Shown here piece by piece: positions 44,130-51,938 of a stretch of 64,000 nucleotides of DNA. Numbering within the stretch: position 1 is the stretch's first letter; every line of letters begins with the position of its first letter. Source of the stretch: Saprospiraceae bacterium (lineage in GTDB: Bacteria; Bacteroidota; Bacteroidia; Chitinophagales; Saprospiraceae); contig JANQSS010000173.1 in assembly GCA_028279185.1 (NCBI GenBank), positions 1 to 64,000 on the forward strand, read 5' to 3'. A program made the translations under genes and the position numbers. A model generated the notes under the pieces. It saw only the letters and a program-made list of their open reading frames with translations. It searched no databases and had not been told where the DNA came from.

Positions 44130-45497
44130 TTATGATGAAGAACGAGCATCGACAGCCCATTTGTTTCGAGGCTCGGGAATTTGCCATGGGCTTTGGCTGC
44201 TTTCAAGACTATTAAACATGGGCAACCAATCCGGTGGGCCTGCCGACTCGGTTAAAATCTCGTACCTCCGCAAAGCTAAAATGGGCTCAAGTGGGTTGAT
44301 AAGTACGGGACACGCTTCCACACAAGCTTGGCACGTAGTGCAAGCATGAATTTCTTCACGTGTTATATAGTCAAATAATGATTTTCCATCTCCGTAATTT
44401 TCCGGTGTAATCTTTTTTTGCGTTTCTCGTAAATCGGGTTTAATAAACTCAGGATTTCCAGATTTAATATTCTTCCGAATATCTTCCATTCGATCACGAA
44501 TGTCCATCATTATTTTCCGAGGCGATAGTTTTTTACCAGTAATATTCGCGGGACATTCACTCGTACATCTTCCGCATTCAGTGCACGCATATGCCCCCAT
44601 TAAGGTGTGCTTATTCAATGTAAATACATCGTTTGATCCAAAAGCAGGTAGCTCTGCACTTACATCACCTGTCTCCTCTTCAAGTCCCATCATAATACGC
44701 ACTTCTTGCGCAATATCAGGCATATTTTCCATCTCCCCTCTGGGTTTCAAAGGAGCGAAATATGTATTGAAAAATGCCAAAAATATGTGTAGATGTTTCG
44801 AAAACGGTAAATACGTGATAAAACCAAAGACAACAATCAGATGTAGCCACCAACCAAAACGTTCGACCGCAATGAGTTGACCAACGGACAATCCACCAAA
44901 CAAGGTGCTGCCAATAGCCGAACTAATAAAAAGTTTACCCGTGGCAGGATAATGTGTCGGATCAGCTTGTTGCAAAATACCATCTGCTCCATTCATGGAA
45001 AAAATTCCTATCAAAAGCAAAAGCTCCCCAATTAGTATCAAATTGCCATCTAATTTTGGCCACCCCCCCATTTCACTTCTATGGAAACGAGGGACTTTTA
45101 AAATATTTCGTCTCCATAGAAAAATGATAGTAGCTACGAAAGCCAATAGCGAAAGGGCTTCGATGAAATTTATTATGAACGTATAAAATGTACCAAGCAA
45201 GGATGCAAATACACGATGATTACCACTCAAACCATCAATTATTATCTCAATGAGCTCCACTTGTGTAAGCAAAAAGGCTGCATAGATAAAAAAGTGAAAA
45301 ATAGCTGGAACTAATCGTTTAAACATTTTACGCTGCCCAAATGCCACCAGGAGCACATTTCGCCATCGGTGCGACGGATTGTTGTTTGACAAGTCGCCCT
45401 TGCCCAATTGTATATTTTGATATATAGCCCGGTAGCGTCCGAAAGAAAAATAAAAAGTCGCAGCCAGTACTAAAATGAACGCAATTTGTTGAAGCAT
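44130..45497 (-). CDS. Membrane Fe-S oxidoreductase subunit (HdrE/NarI-like plus 4Fe-4S dicluster)
   Basis: 455 residues. The N-terminal half has five to six membrane helices (residues ~1-250) like nitrate reductase gamma/HdrE cytochrome b subunits. The cytoplasmic half has two 4Fe-4S motifs: CTECGRCTSECPA near 300 and CTTCQACVEACPV near 390. This DsrM/HdrE-like fusion with a downstream CCG subunit is a typical membrane-bound quinone-linked electron-transfer pair. The gene is divergent from the phosphoribosyltransferase gene, with the start only ~17 bases from that gene's -7 box, so the two promoters must overlap. Confidence 0.88.
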   Translation of the reverse strand: MLQQIAFILVLAATFYFSFGRYRAIYQNIQLGKGDLSNNNPSHRWRNVLLVAFGQRKMFKRLVPAIFHFFIYAAFLLTQVELIEIIIDGLSGNHRVFASLLGTFYTFIINFIEALSLLAFVATIIFLWRRNILKVPRFHRSEMGGWPKLDGNLILIGELLLLIGIFSMNGADGILQQADPTHYPATGKLFISSAIGSTLFGGLSVGQLIAVERFGWWLHLIVVFGFITYLPFSKHLHIFLAFFNTYFAPLKPRGEMENMPDIAQEVRIMMGLEEETGDVSAELPAFGSNDVFTLNKHTLMGAYACTECGRCTSECPANITGKKLSPRKIMMDIRDRMEDIRKNIKSGNPEFIKPDLRETQKKITPENYGDGKSLFDYITREEIHACTTCQACVEACPVLINPLEPILALRRYEILTESAGPPDWLPMFNSLESSQSPWQIPEPRNKWAVDARSSS

Positions 45498-45513
45498 CGA
45501 ATGGATTCCGTGT

Positions 45514-45521
45514 TAACTTTG
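45514..45521 (+). promoter_or_regulatory. -7 box (TAACTTTG) for the phosphoribosyltransferase gene
   Basis: A perfect TAnnTTTG match, 24 bases before the ATG at 45546, with a TTG 22 bases upstream (45489-45491). It lies downstream of the alternative ATG at 45486, which argues for the start at 45546. Confidence 0.55.
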
Positions 45522-45545
45522 CCAAGATATATATATTTCAGGCAT

Positions 45546-46034
45546 ATGCAAATATTAGATGAGGCCCAAATCATTCGAAAAACCAAGCGACTAGCGTTAC
45601 AGATCGCTGAACACAATCTTGACGCGAAACGTCTTTTCGTCGGAGGTATCAATACCAATGGTCAGCGATTCGCTCAAATGTTGATTAAAGAGTTAGAATC
45701 GCTAAACCACTTCGAAGTCATTACTTTTCAAATTAATCTATCACCTGCAAATCCGTTAGAAAGCCCAACTTCTTACGGCCTAGAAGTGGATCGGTTAAGT
45801 GGAGAGCGGATTCTGATTGTTGATGACGTAGCCAATACAGGTCGGACCTTGTTCTATGCATGCAAACCCTTAATGCACGTGCTACCTCGACTTGTGGAAG
45901 TTGCCGTTTTAGTGGATCGAAAGCATAAATTCTTTCCGATTAAGGTCGACTACGTGGGACTTAGTCTTTCCACTACCATACAAGACAATATTAGAGTGAA
46001 ACTCGAAGAGGAAAAGGCCGCATTTCTGGATTGA
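45546..46034 (+). CDS. PyrR-like phosphoribosyltransferase
   Basis: 162 residues from the ATG at 45546 (MQILDEAQIIRKTKRLALQI), which matches the family start; the 20 extra upstream codons contain the promoter. The PRPP-binding loop is VDDVANTGRTL. Overall it resembles the PyrR/type I phosphoribosyltransferase family (VGGINTNGQRFAQML, AVLVDRKHKFFPIKVDYVGLSL). PyrR proteins act as uracil phosphoribosyltransferases and/or regulate pyrimidine genes by RNA binding. No pyr operon is nearby, so which role applies is open. Confidence 0.85.
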   Translation: MQILDEAQIIRKTKRLALQIAEHNLDAKRLFVGGINTNGQRFAQMLIKELESLNHFEVITFQINLSPANPLESPTSYGLEVDRLSGERILIVDDVANTGRTLFYACKPLMHVLPRLVEVAVLVDRKHKFFPIKVDYVGLSLSTTIQDNIRVKLEEEKAAFLD

Positions 46035-46062
46035 TAGCGCAAAGGAAATTCCCAAAGATCCA

Positions 46063-47010
46063 TCACTGTCCTTCAAGCAGACGCTCTTTTTCCAGCGTCA
46101 ATCGCTCAATTTTATCTTCAATTTTCGCATTGTCGACCTGCATGGACTGTAGGATGCGCGTTACACGATCATGAACGCTCTTCACATTGTTTAAAGAGTT
46201 CACAATCTTTTGTTGAACGATCCAATCCGAAATCAAATTGTCAAAGAAAATATTTGCAAATCCGCTGAAACGATCGAGGTCAAATTTGACATTTATACGA
46301 TCAAAATCACTGTAGACATCGCGCACCTCTCGTTCAAAAGACTTTAGTAAGTTTTGAATTTTGTATGCTATTTGTTTGGCATGATCAATGTTCGTGTATT
46401 TCTGATGTTTGTACATCCGCCCTCTATTTCCGCCATGCATATCCCACCTTCCCCAATTTCTGGCACGTCGAAGGAGGTGAATCATTTTATTCAAATGATT
46501 GAGTAGATTTTCTCCGACTAAATCGGCTTCTTCGATATCCTTACGCAACCTTGTCGTACTTTCAATTTGAGAGACCAGATCTCTAAGTCTGTAGCTCTCC
46601 TTAGAATTGGTCCTCAGCAGGTAATCCTCCCGTTGTTTTTTTAATTTTTCAACACGCTTCAGTGATTTTGCGTGTTCCTTGTCCTTCTTTTTGAGTACGT
46701 CAACCTCGAATTCCATTAACTTAATGGACTCTTTAAGCTCATCGTATTTGAGTGAAAGTTGCAAATACTCCTGACGCTCTTTCTCTAGTTGATCCTCTTT
46801 GCTCCCAAGCACTTTGTAGAAAAACCCTTTAATACTTTTGCCCTCAAGCTTTTCATACTCTTTGTACTCCTTTTCAAGCTGTTTCTCCAAGGCGTGAAGT
46901 TCGGCATAAGACTTATCTAATTCATGTTGGATGGATTTCAAATGTCTATGCGCCTTGTCGAGTGAGCGGTATTTATCCAACTCGTCCTGGATTTCCTTTA
47001 ATAAGTCCAT
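46063..47010 (-). CDS. Coiled-coil protein of unknown function
   Basis: 315 residues from the ATG at 47010 (MDLLKEIQDELDKYRSLDKA); the frame extends upstream to 47091 but those 27 residues are not coiled-coil. Heptad-like, charged sequence runs from ~1 to ~145 and again near the C-terminus (KIEDKIERLTLEKERL). The middle (ARNWGRWDMHGGNRGRMYKHQKYTN) is basic and aromatic, then a helical region with FDRINVKFDLDRFSGFANIFFDNLISDW. No enzyme motif and no membrane segment. A cytoplasmic structural or scaffolding protein is likely. It is convergent with the phosphoribosyltransferase gene. Confidence 0.7.
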   Translation of the reverse strand: MDLLKEIQDELDKYRSLDKAHRHLKSIQHELDKSYAELHALEKQLEKEYKEYEKLEGKSIKGFFYKVLGSKEDQLEKERQEYLQLSLKYDELKESIKLMEFEVDVLKKKDKEHAKSLKRVEKLKKQREDYLLRTNSKESYRLRDLVSQIESTTRLRKDIEEADLVGENLLNHLNKMIHLLRRARNWGRWDMHGGNRGRMYKHQKYTNIDHAKQIAYKIQNLLKSFEREVRDVYSDFDRINVKFDLDRFSGFANIFFDNLISDWIVQQKIVNSLNNVKSVHDRVTRILQSMQVDNAKIEDKIERLTLEKERLLEGQ

Positions 47011-47523
47011 AATTCGTGCTTGACGACCAAAAGTAAGTAGAAACAAAGATAAACGCATGAGGGTTCGGAATCCGTTGACGCAATTAGCCATTTGTTTTTC
47101 ATCGCTATGTATTGATATCGATTAAAAACCACTGGTCCCTTTCATTCAATTTGGTTTACAAGTATTTCCATACCTGGATTGAGTTCTCAGAACGAAGCAA
47201 TGGTGGTATGCAAAAAGAAAGGTTCATTCTCTGAGTAGATCATTTTCTATTGCTTACAACTAGCAATGTAATAAGCACAGCGCCATAAACCTCTGCAATC
47301 GTGTATTGCCCTCTCAACTCACCCTAACCCAAAGTCATCTTGTCTGATAGCTATGGTATTAGGACTAAAATCGCATGTTCCAAATTTAATTTTGCATCAT
47401 ATTAAAGGCAATTACAATATTTGGAAGGAATTAAAGAACCATATTTATAATCTTCCGATTATTGATGTTTTACTATTATATTTTGATCATATATTCTGTA
47501 ATGTTAAATATTTCAAAATATTC
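47011..47523. other. Intergenic, AT-rich, no gene supported
   Basis: About 500 bases of AT-rich sequence upstream of the coiled-coil gene. A 60-codon plus-strand frame at 47353-47535 ends in low-complexity AT sequence, overlaps the promoter that follows, and has no family resemblance. I see no strong hairpins. Confidence 0.5.
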
Positions 47524-47553
47524 TTTGTTTCATAAAAATCTGTCTTATCTTTG
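47524..47553 (+). promoter_or_regulatory. Bacteroidota-type promoter of the 23-residue peptide gene
   Basis: TTTG at 47524-47527, an 18-base spacer, then TATCTTTG at 47546-47553. Both elements match the TTTG/TAnnTTTG consensus, placing the transcription start near 47560. Confidence 0.65.
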
Positions 47554-47577
47554 ACTTTCATTAAAAGAGAACTTATT

Positions 47578-47649
47578 ATGTTAAAGCGAAGAATGAAAAG
47601 AAACTGGTTAGTTGGAGCTTTAAACCTTCCGATCACGAGCAAGAAATAA
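47578..47649 (+). CDS. 23-residue basic peptide with its own promoter and terminator
   Basis: ATG at 47578 to TAA at 47647-47649, encoding a 23-residue chain that starts MLKRRMKRNWLVGALNLP and ends SKK. Eight residues are K or R, and a short hydrophobic middle (WLVGALNLP) would make it amphipathic. It is bracketed by a strong promoter at 47524-47553 and a perfect terminator at 47673-47704, giving a ~145-base transcription unit. The frame and an A/G-rich stretch before it (AAAAGAGAAC) make translation plausible. No known family is recognised. Alternatives are a small RNA with a chance frame, or a leader for the LEA-like gene at 47772. Confidence 0.55.
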   Translation: MLKRRMKRNWLVGALNLPITSKK

Positions 47650-47672
47650 AGATAACTCCACAGAAACATCCT

Positions 47673-47704
47673 GCGCGTCTCAATTGTATTGAGACGCGCT
47701 TTTT
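47673..47704 (+). terminator. Strong intrinsic terminator after the peptide gene
   Basis: A perfect 12-bp stem (GCGCGTCTCAAT at 47673-47684, ATTGAGACGCGC at 47688-47699) with a TGT loop and five Ts. It lies 68 bases before the next gene. Confidence 0.93.
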
Positions 47705-47771
47705 GTTTTGTATAATCCTTAATAATACCCATCTTTATACCCTTACTCATTCAAATAGTAATTGAAATAAT

Positions 47772-48572
47772 ATGGGAGCTTTCGGATGGTTGAAAAGAGC
47801 GCTTTTTGGCGCAGAATCACTGGCCAAGTCAGGAGTTGAAAAAGGTAAAGAAGCTAGTGAAAAGGCTTTTGATGTAAGCCGTGAAAAGTTAGCTGACATC
47901 AAAGAAGAGCTTAGCGAGTCTGTTGATGCCGCCAAAGACAAGTTTGACGATTTATTCGACAAAGTCGGAGACAAAGCCTCTGAAGGCCTTTCGACTGTTA
48001 AGGAAAAGGCTTCAGACACTAGTGAAAGCCTGGGGCTGGATCGGATGAAAGACACCGGAAGGAAGATTCTTGAAGATGGTAGTGAATTTGCAGCCAATGC
48101 CGGCGAAAAAATCGAAGAAGCCACTGACAAGATAGTCGACGCATCTGATAAAGCTTGGGAAAAGATCGCTGAAACCTCATCGAATTTATATGATAAGGCA
48201 AAAGAAAAAGCCGAGATTATAGGGGACAAAATAGGTGATAAGATGGACGACATGCTCGAAAAAGCCGAAAAACTCAAGCAAGAAGAGGCGATTGAAGACG
48301 CCAAACATCCCACAGGCATCTACGAAGGTCCAAGTCATAATGAAAAACTCGAAGGTTCTCTTTTAGACGGTACGGATGACTTTTTCTCCAAAGCAGAAGC
48401 TTTCGCAGATGGGAACTATGAAAAGGCCTCAGAAGGCAAAATGACCATCGAACGAGTGGAACTCCCACCAGACGAAAAAGACGATGACGCGCCCGTTGCA
48501 GGTTTTATCGATCGAGATGGAGATGGAGATGAGATTACAGACGACGCCATCGTTGTGGACGAGGAAGAGTAG
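47772..48572 (+). CDS. LEA-like/amphipathic-repeat protein with acidic tail
   Basis: 266 residues. Residues 1-~175 are a run of amphipathic helices built of 11-residue-like units rich in K, E, A and D (EKGKEASEKAFDVSREKLADIKEEL, VDAAKDKFDDLFDKVGDKASEGL), like LEA or YtxH/apolipophorin-type proteins. No signal peptide, no membrane span. The last ~90 residues are acidic, with DRDGDGDEITDD near the C-terminus resembling an EF-hand-type calcium loop (D-x-D-G-D-x). It might protect membranes or proteins under desiccation or salt stress, by analogy with LEA proteins; this is an inference. The antisense strand has a long stop-free frame, a by-product of the biased composition. Confidence 0.75.
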   Translation: MGAFGWLKRALFGAESLAKSGVEKGKEASEKAFDVSREKLADIKEELSESVDAAKDKFDDLFDKVGDKASEGLSTVKEKASDTSESLGLDRMKDTGRKILEDGSEFAANAGEKIEEATDKIVDASDKAWEKIAETSSNLYDKAKEKAEIIGDKIGDKMDDMLEKAEKLKQEEAIEDAKHPTGIYEGPSHNEKLEGSLLDGTDDFFSKAEAFADGNYEKASEGKMTIERVELPPDEKDDDAPVAGFIDRDGDGDEITDDAIVVDEEE

Positions 48573-48695
48573 ACGATTTAATTTTTCGACCGATTTTACC
48601 AATTGATTCAGGACTTCAAAGCTTACAGCATCTATTAAATGCATTCCATGCGCTGGGATAGTGCTTTACAATTTAATATAGAGTTCACCACACCC

Positions 48696-49742
48696 CTAAT
48701 CAAATAATGTCAGCTGGCGTCGACGATTTTGTTCGAATCGATTCGTATCTAAAGCCGCCATTTTTCGCTTTCCTAAATAGTATTTTTTGTTGGCCAATAC
48801 ATACTGATTATGAATCATTTGCGCATAAGACCCTAAACCTTTCATTCTATCGAAAAACCTTTTTTCTCCAAGCGCACCCTTTCGACAGGAGCGTATTAAA
48901 TTGAGAACTTTGTCTCTTCGTTTTGGAAAAGCGGATTCCAGCCATGTCGAAAACACTTCTTCGACTTCATCATTAAGTCTAATCAGCGTATAATAAAACC
49001 CACGGGCACCTAACTTTGAGGCATTACCCGCTATTTGTAACATTTCATGATCGTTTAGACCTGGTATGACCGGAGCCATCATTATCGAAACTGGAATGTT
49101 ATGCGCGCTTAATTTCTGAACAATTCGTAATCTATTGAATGCCGTTGACGTCCTCGGCTCCATTTTCCTCCGCAGCCGCTCATTCAGCGTTGTAATGGAA
49201 ACGGCAACTTGAACCAGTCGCTCTCGGCCCATAGCCTCTAAGATGTCAAGATCACGAAGGATAAGGTCATTCTTCGTTATTATACCAACAGATTGCTTGT
49301 GCTCCAGGCATATTTTTAACAACTGACGCGTAATCGCTAATTCTTTTTCTATTGGCTGATAACAATCGGTATTGCCCGAAAACATTATAGTCTCCCCCTT
49401 CCAACTTTTACTTTTTAGCTTTAGGCGCAACAATTCGGGCGCATTTTCTTTGACCAAAATTTTGCTTTCGAAATCCAAGCCTGCATTATACCCCCAATAA
49501 GCATGTGTTGGACGAGCATAACAATAACTGCATCCATGCTCACAACCTTGATAGGGATTAAGTGAGTAGCTAAAATTCAGATCTGGACTATCTACTTTGT
49601 TAATAATGGTCTTCGCCTCAACTCGCTGATATTTGGTTTTAATGGACTCTTCAGGTTCAAAGTCCGTAATGATGGGCAGATTTACTTTGACAAACTTCTC
49701 AAAGCGGTTTGCTACCTGCACCTGAGCTCCACGACCTTTCAT
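48696..49742 (-). CDS. PA0069 family radical SAM protein
   Basis: 348 residues. The radical SAM cluster CxxxCxxC is C67, C71 and C74 (YQGCEHGCSYCYA), preceded by SLNPY and followed by RPTHAYWGYNAGLDFESKI, the signature of the PA0069/Rv2578c group related to spore photoproduct lyase. GNTDCYQPIEKELAITRQLL and VSITTLNERLRRKMEPR are also typical. These enzymes use S-adenosylmethionine to start radical chemistry; the substrate is unknown. It is monocistronic with a full promoter at 49769-49799. Confidence 0.92.
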   Translation of the reverse strand: MKGRGAQVQVANRFEKFVKVNLPIITDFEPEESIKTKYQRVEAKTIINKVDSPDLNFSYSLNPYQGCEHGCSYCYARPTHAYWGYNAGLDFESKILVKENAPELLRLKLKSKSWKGETIMFSGNTDCYQPIEKELAITRQLLKICLEHKQSVGIITKNDLILRDLDILEAMGRERLVQVAVSITTLNERLRRKMEPRTSTAFNRLRIVQKLSAHNIPVSIMMAPVIPGLNDHEMLQIAGNASKLGARGFYYTLIRLNDEVEEVFSTWLESAFPKRRDKVLNLIRSCRKGALGEKRFFDRMKGLGSYAQMIHNQYVLANKKYYLGKRKMAALDTNRFEQNRRRQLTLFD

Positions 49743-49768
49743 AATAATACGTTTGATTAATTTACAAT

Positions 49769-49799
49769 CAAATATATATTAAATTTTGATCATTTACAA
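49769..49799 (-). promoter_or_regulatory. Promoter of the radical SAM gene
   Basis: Minus strand: TTG (49799-49797), 20 bases, then TATATTTG (49776-49769), 27 bases before the ATG at 49742. Both Bacteroidota promoter elements match. Confidence 0.6.
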
Positions 49800-49891
49800 G
49801 AAAAATTCATTATCACAGGTAAATTAGTACAGCAATAAGCTGACTTTCAATTATTTAGCTAGGAATTGCAATGAGGAATTCTAGCTGAAAG

Positions 49892-50572
49892 CTAGCGGTA
49901 GAAGTTCAATCGGATCAACCGACCTATCATTTTGAATCCGGTGTATAGGCTTTGGCCTTTTTCCATCGTTTCTTTTGAATACCGAACGCTAATAGGAATT
50001 TCAGAAACTTTATGATTGGTGAGGCTTGCATTTCTGATCATCTCAACACAAAATTCAAAACCATTGCAGTTTAGTTCGCTGGATTGTGCGAATTTGCGTG
50101 ACAACACCTTCATACCGGACTGACTATCTGTTACTCGAATTCCGGTTATAACAAATGTCAGAATGTTTGCAATCTTGTTATAAAGCACCCGTGAATTTGG
50201 AACCTTGTTTTCCTTATTCATAAATCGACTACCGATCACCATATCATGACCTGACCGGCGTATAGCTTCAAGCAGATGTTCAATGTCTTCCGGCAAATGC
50301 TGGTGGTCACCGTCAATGGTAACGATGTATTCAGCTCCCTGATCCAGAGCATACTGAATACCAGTTTGGGTTGCAGCACCCACACCCATGTTTATCGGAT
50401 GCCTAACAACCTTGACATGATGCTCACGTGCAACATCAGCCGTGCCATCGCTGCTTCCGTCATCCACTACAACAATGTGTTCATAGCCCAAATGAGCAAT
50501 GCGTTTTAGAACCCCAGGCAGTCGATTTGCTTCATTGTATGCAGGAATTACTATGTAGTCAAGGTTATTCAT
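49892..50572 (-). CDS. Glycosyltransferase family 2 (DPM1-like)
   Basis: 226 residues. The GT-A fold starts IVIPAYNEANRLPGVLKRI, with VVDDGSSDGTADVAREH and the metal-binding TIDGDHQHLPEDI. A C-terminal hydrophobic helix is absent, so it is soluble or peripheral. This length and pattern are those of dolichyl-/undecaprenyl-phosphate sugar synthases. It likely attaches a sugar to a polyprenyl phosphate in surface-glycan synthesis. The DUF2304 gene at 53631, a frequent partner of such transferases, is in the same locus. Confidence 0.92.
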   Translation of the reverse strand: MNNLDYIVIPAYNEANRLPGVLKRIAHLGYEHIVVVDDGSSDGTADVAREHHVKVVRHPINMGVGAATQTGIQYALDQGAEYIVTIDGDHQHLPEDIEHLLEAIRRSGHDMVIGSRFMNKENKVPNSRVLYNKIANILTFVITGIRVTDSQSGMKVLSRKFAQSSELNCNGFEFCVEMIRNASLTNHKVSEIPISVRYSKETMEKGQSLYTGFKMIGRLIRLNFYR

Positions 50573-50600
50573 ACCGATTCAACTTCAAAAATATGTATTT

Positions 50601-51938
50601 TCAAAGAATCTCAAAAATGGCATACTGTCCATTTTGCAATACTTCTACGTCATTACCAAATAAAAATTTGTACGCATTCGCTGGCACCCCGTTTTCATCT
50701 ATTGTGCGAACAAGACGATCCGTCGCAAGTAACTTCAATCCAGGGTTTTCATGCAGATAAGAAACCATCTTTTGAAATTTGGCCGTCAGACTCTTTTCAG
50801 GCGTTTGATCCATTATGTGCAAATTTGGACTGACGACGATATATTTAAATCCGCTTGCCTTCAATGCTCGGTTTACGATCGACTTACGTTTATACTTGTC
50901 AACCATTTGGCTGTGAATATTCAATATACCATCTTTAAAGACGCGCTGATTATTGTTACGAATCAGATAGGTCAAAAAAGTACCAGCCATATATATTAGC
51001 GATTCATCTTCTGCATTAATTTGGTCGAGAGCCGGACCTATGTTGCGGAAATACCCTTCATAAACATCATTACCTTCAGCATTCGAAAAATTATAGGCCA
51101 AAACGGGAGGCTGAATTGGGCCTAAAGCAATATCCGAGCGCCTATTTGTGTTCGAGACTTTCAAAAAGTACGATAATATTATAAAGAGCGAACCAGCAAC
51201 TATAAATGTCAACCGATAGGTTTTTGACTCGTCGACATACTTGGACACTTCCAGGTAGAGTAAAGGAAACATCAAGAACCCATACCAAATAATGCCCGCA
51301 GACAAGATGAGCATAAAAAAACTATAGAAAAGCAGTAAGGCGCCAAGTAAAAATGAAATCTCCTTTTGTCTTGTAAATCGCGAATAAACGAAGTACAAGA
51401 CATATAAAATTGCCAACAGTACAATATACGTAATTTGATCGCCCTCTCCTGTTAGATTGCCTACAAAATCACCTATTGGGCGATAGACAGACCCAAAAAA
51501 CTGATAAACCTGAGAAACAAAAGACCTTAATGGGCCATCGACGTCGCTTCCAATGTATTCCCTAAGTTGTTCGCTGTCGGCCGCCAGTTTGAGCCCGGAT
51601 TTCGATAATACGTGAGACGATCCAATGGCCAAAATCCCCATAATCCCTAAAAGAGAAAAAAGAAGAATTTTCAGTTTATTACTTTTTGTTCTCCATAGAA
51701 AAATCAGCGGAATAAACATGAGTAGGATAAATCCAATATCCATGAAATTACCTTCTACATTGTGGCTCATGGTTGCGTCGTATGGCAAAGAAATATACCG
51801 AACGGGAATTTCTTCATATCCCAGATAACGAATGATTTCTTCTTCATATCCCTGCTGTTTGTCCTTTGGCTGGCTTAATCCCGAAAATCCACCAAACATG
51901 AGGCTCAAAAGCAATACATATGCAATCTGCTTCATCAT
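50601..51938 (-). CDS. Multi-pass membrane protein of the glycan locus
   Basis: 445 residues. A signal-like helix at 1-~22 is followed by a soluble loop (YEEEIIRYLGYEEIPVRYISLPYDATMSHN) and eight or so membrane helices up to ~270. A C-terminal globular part follows (DVYEGYFRNIGPALDQINAEDESLIYMAGTFLTYLIRNNNQRVFKDG), resembling the soluble end of GT-C membrane glycosyltransferase-like proteins. No defined motif. It overlaps the upstream gene's end by four bases (ATGA), so the two are translated together. Confidence 0.7.
   Translation of the reverse strand: MMKQIAYVLLLSLMFGGFSGLSQPKDKQQGYEEEIIRYLGYEEIPVRYISLPYDATMSHNVEGNFMDIGFILLMFIPLIFLWRTKSNKLKILLFSLLGIMGILAIGSSHVLSKSGLKLAADSEQLREYIGSDVDGPLRSFVSQVYQFFGSVYRPIGDFVGNLTGEGDQITYIVLLAILYVLYFVYSRFTRQKEISFLLGALLLFYSFFMLILSAGIIWYGFLMFPLLYLEVSKYVDESKTYRLTFIVAGSLFIILSYFLKVSNTNRRSDIALGPIQPPVLAYNFSNAEGNDVYEGYFRNIGPALDQINAEDESLIYMAGTFLTYLIRNNNQRVFKDGILNIHSQMVDKYKRKSIVNRALKASGFKYIVVSPNLHIMDQTPEKSLTAKFQKMVSYLHENPGLKLLATDRLVRTIDENGVPANAYKFLFGNDVEVLQNGQYAIFEIL

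Noticed and set aside
44500-44880. 126-codon plus-strand frame opposite the membrane Fe-S subunit
   Set aside because: Antisense to a gene with intact ferredoxin motifs; no features of its own.
47747-48319. 190-codon open frame on the minus strand opposite the LEA-like gene
   Set aside because: It is the shadow of a composition-biased gene; serine- and leucine-rich with no domain, promoter or plausible start context.
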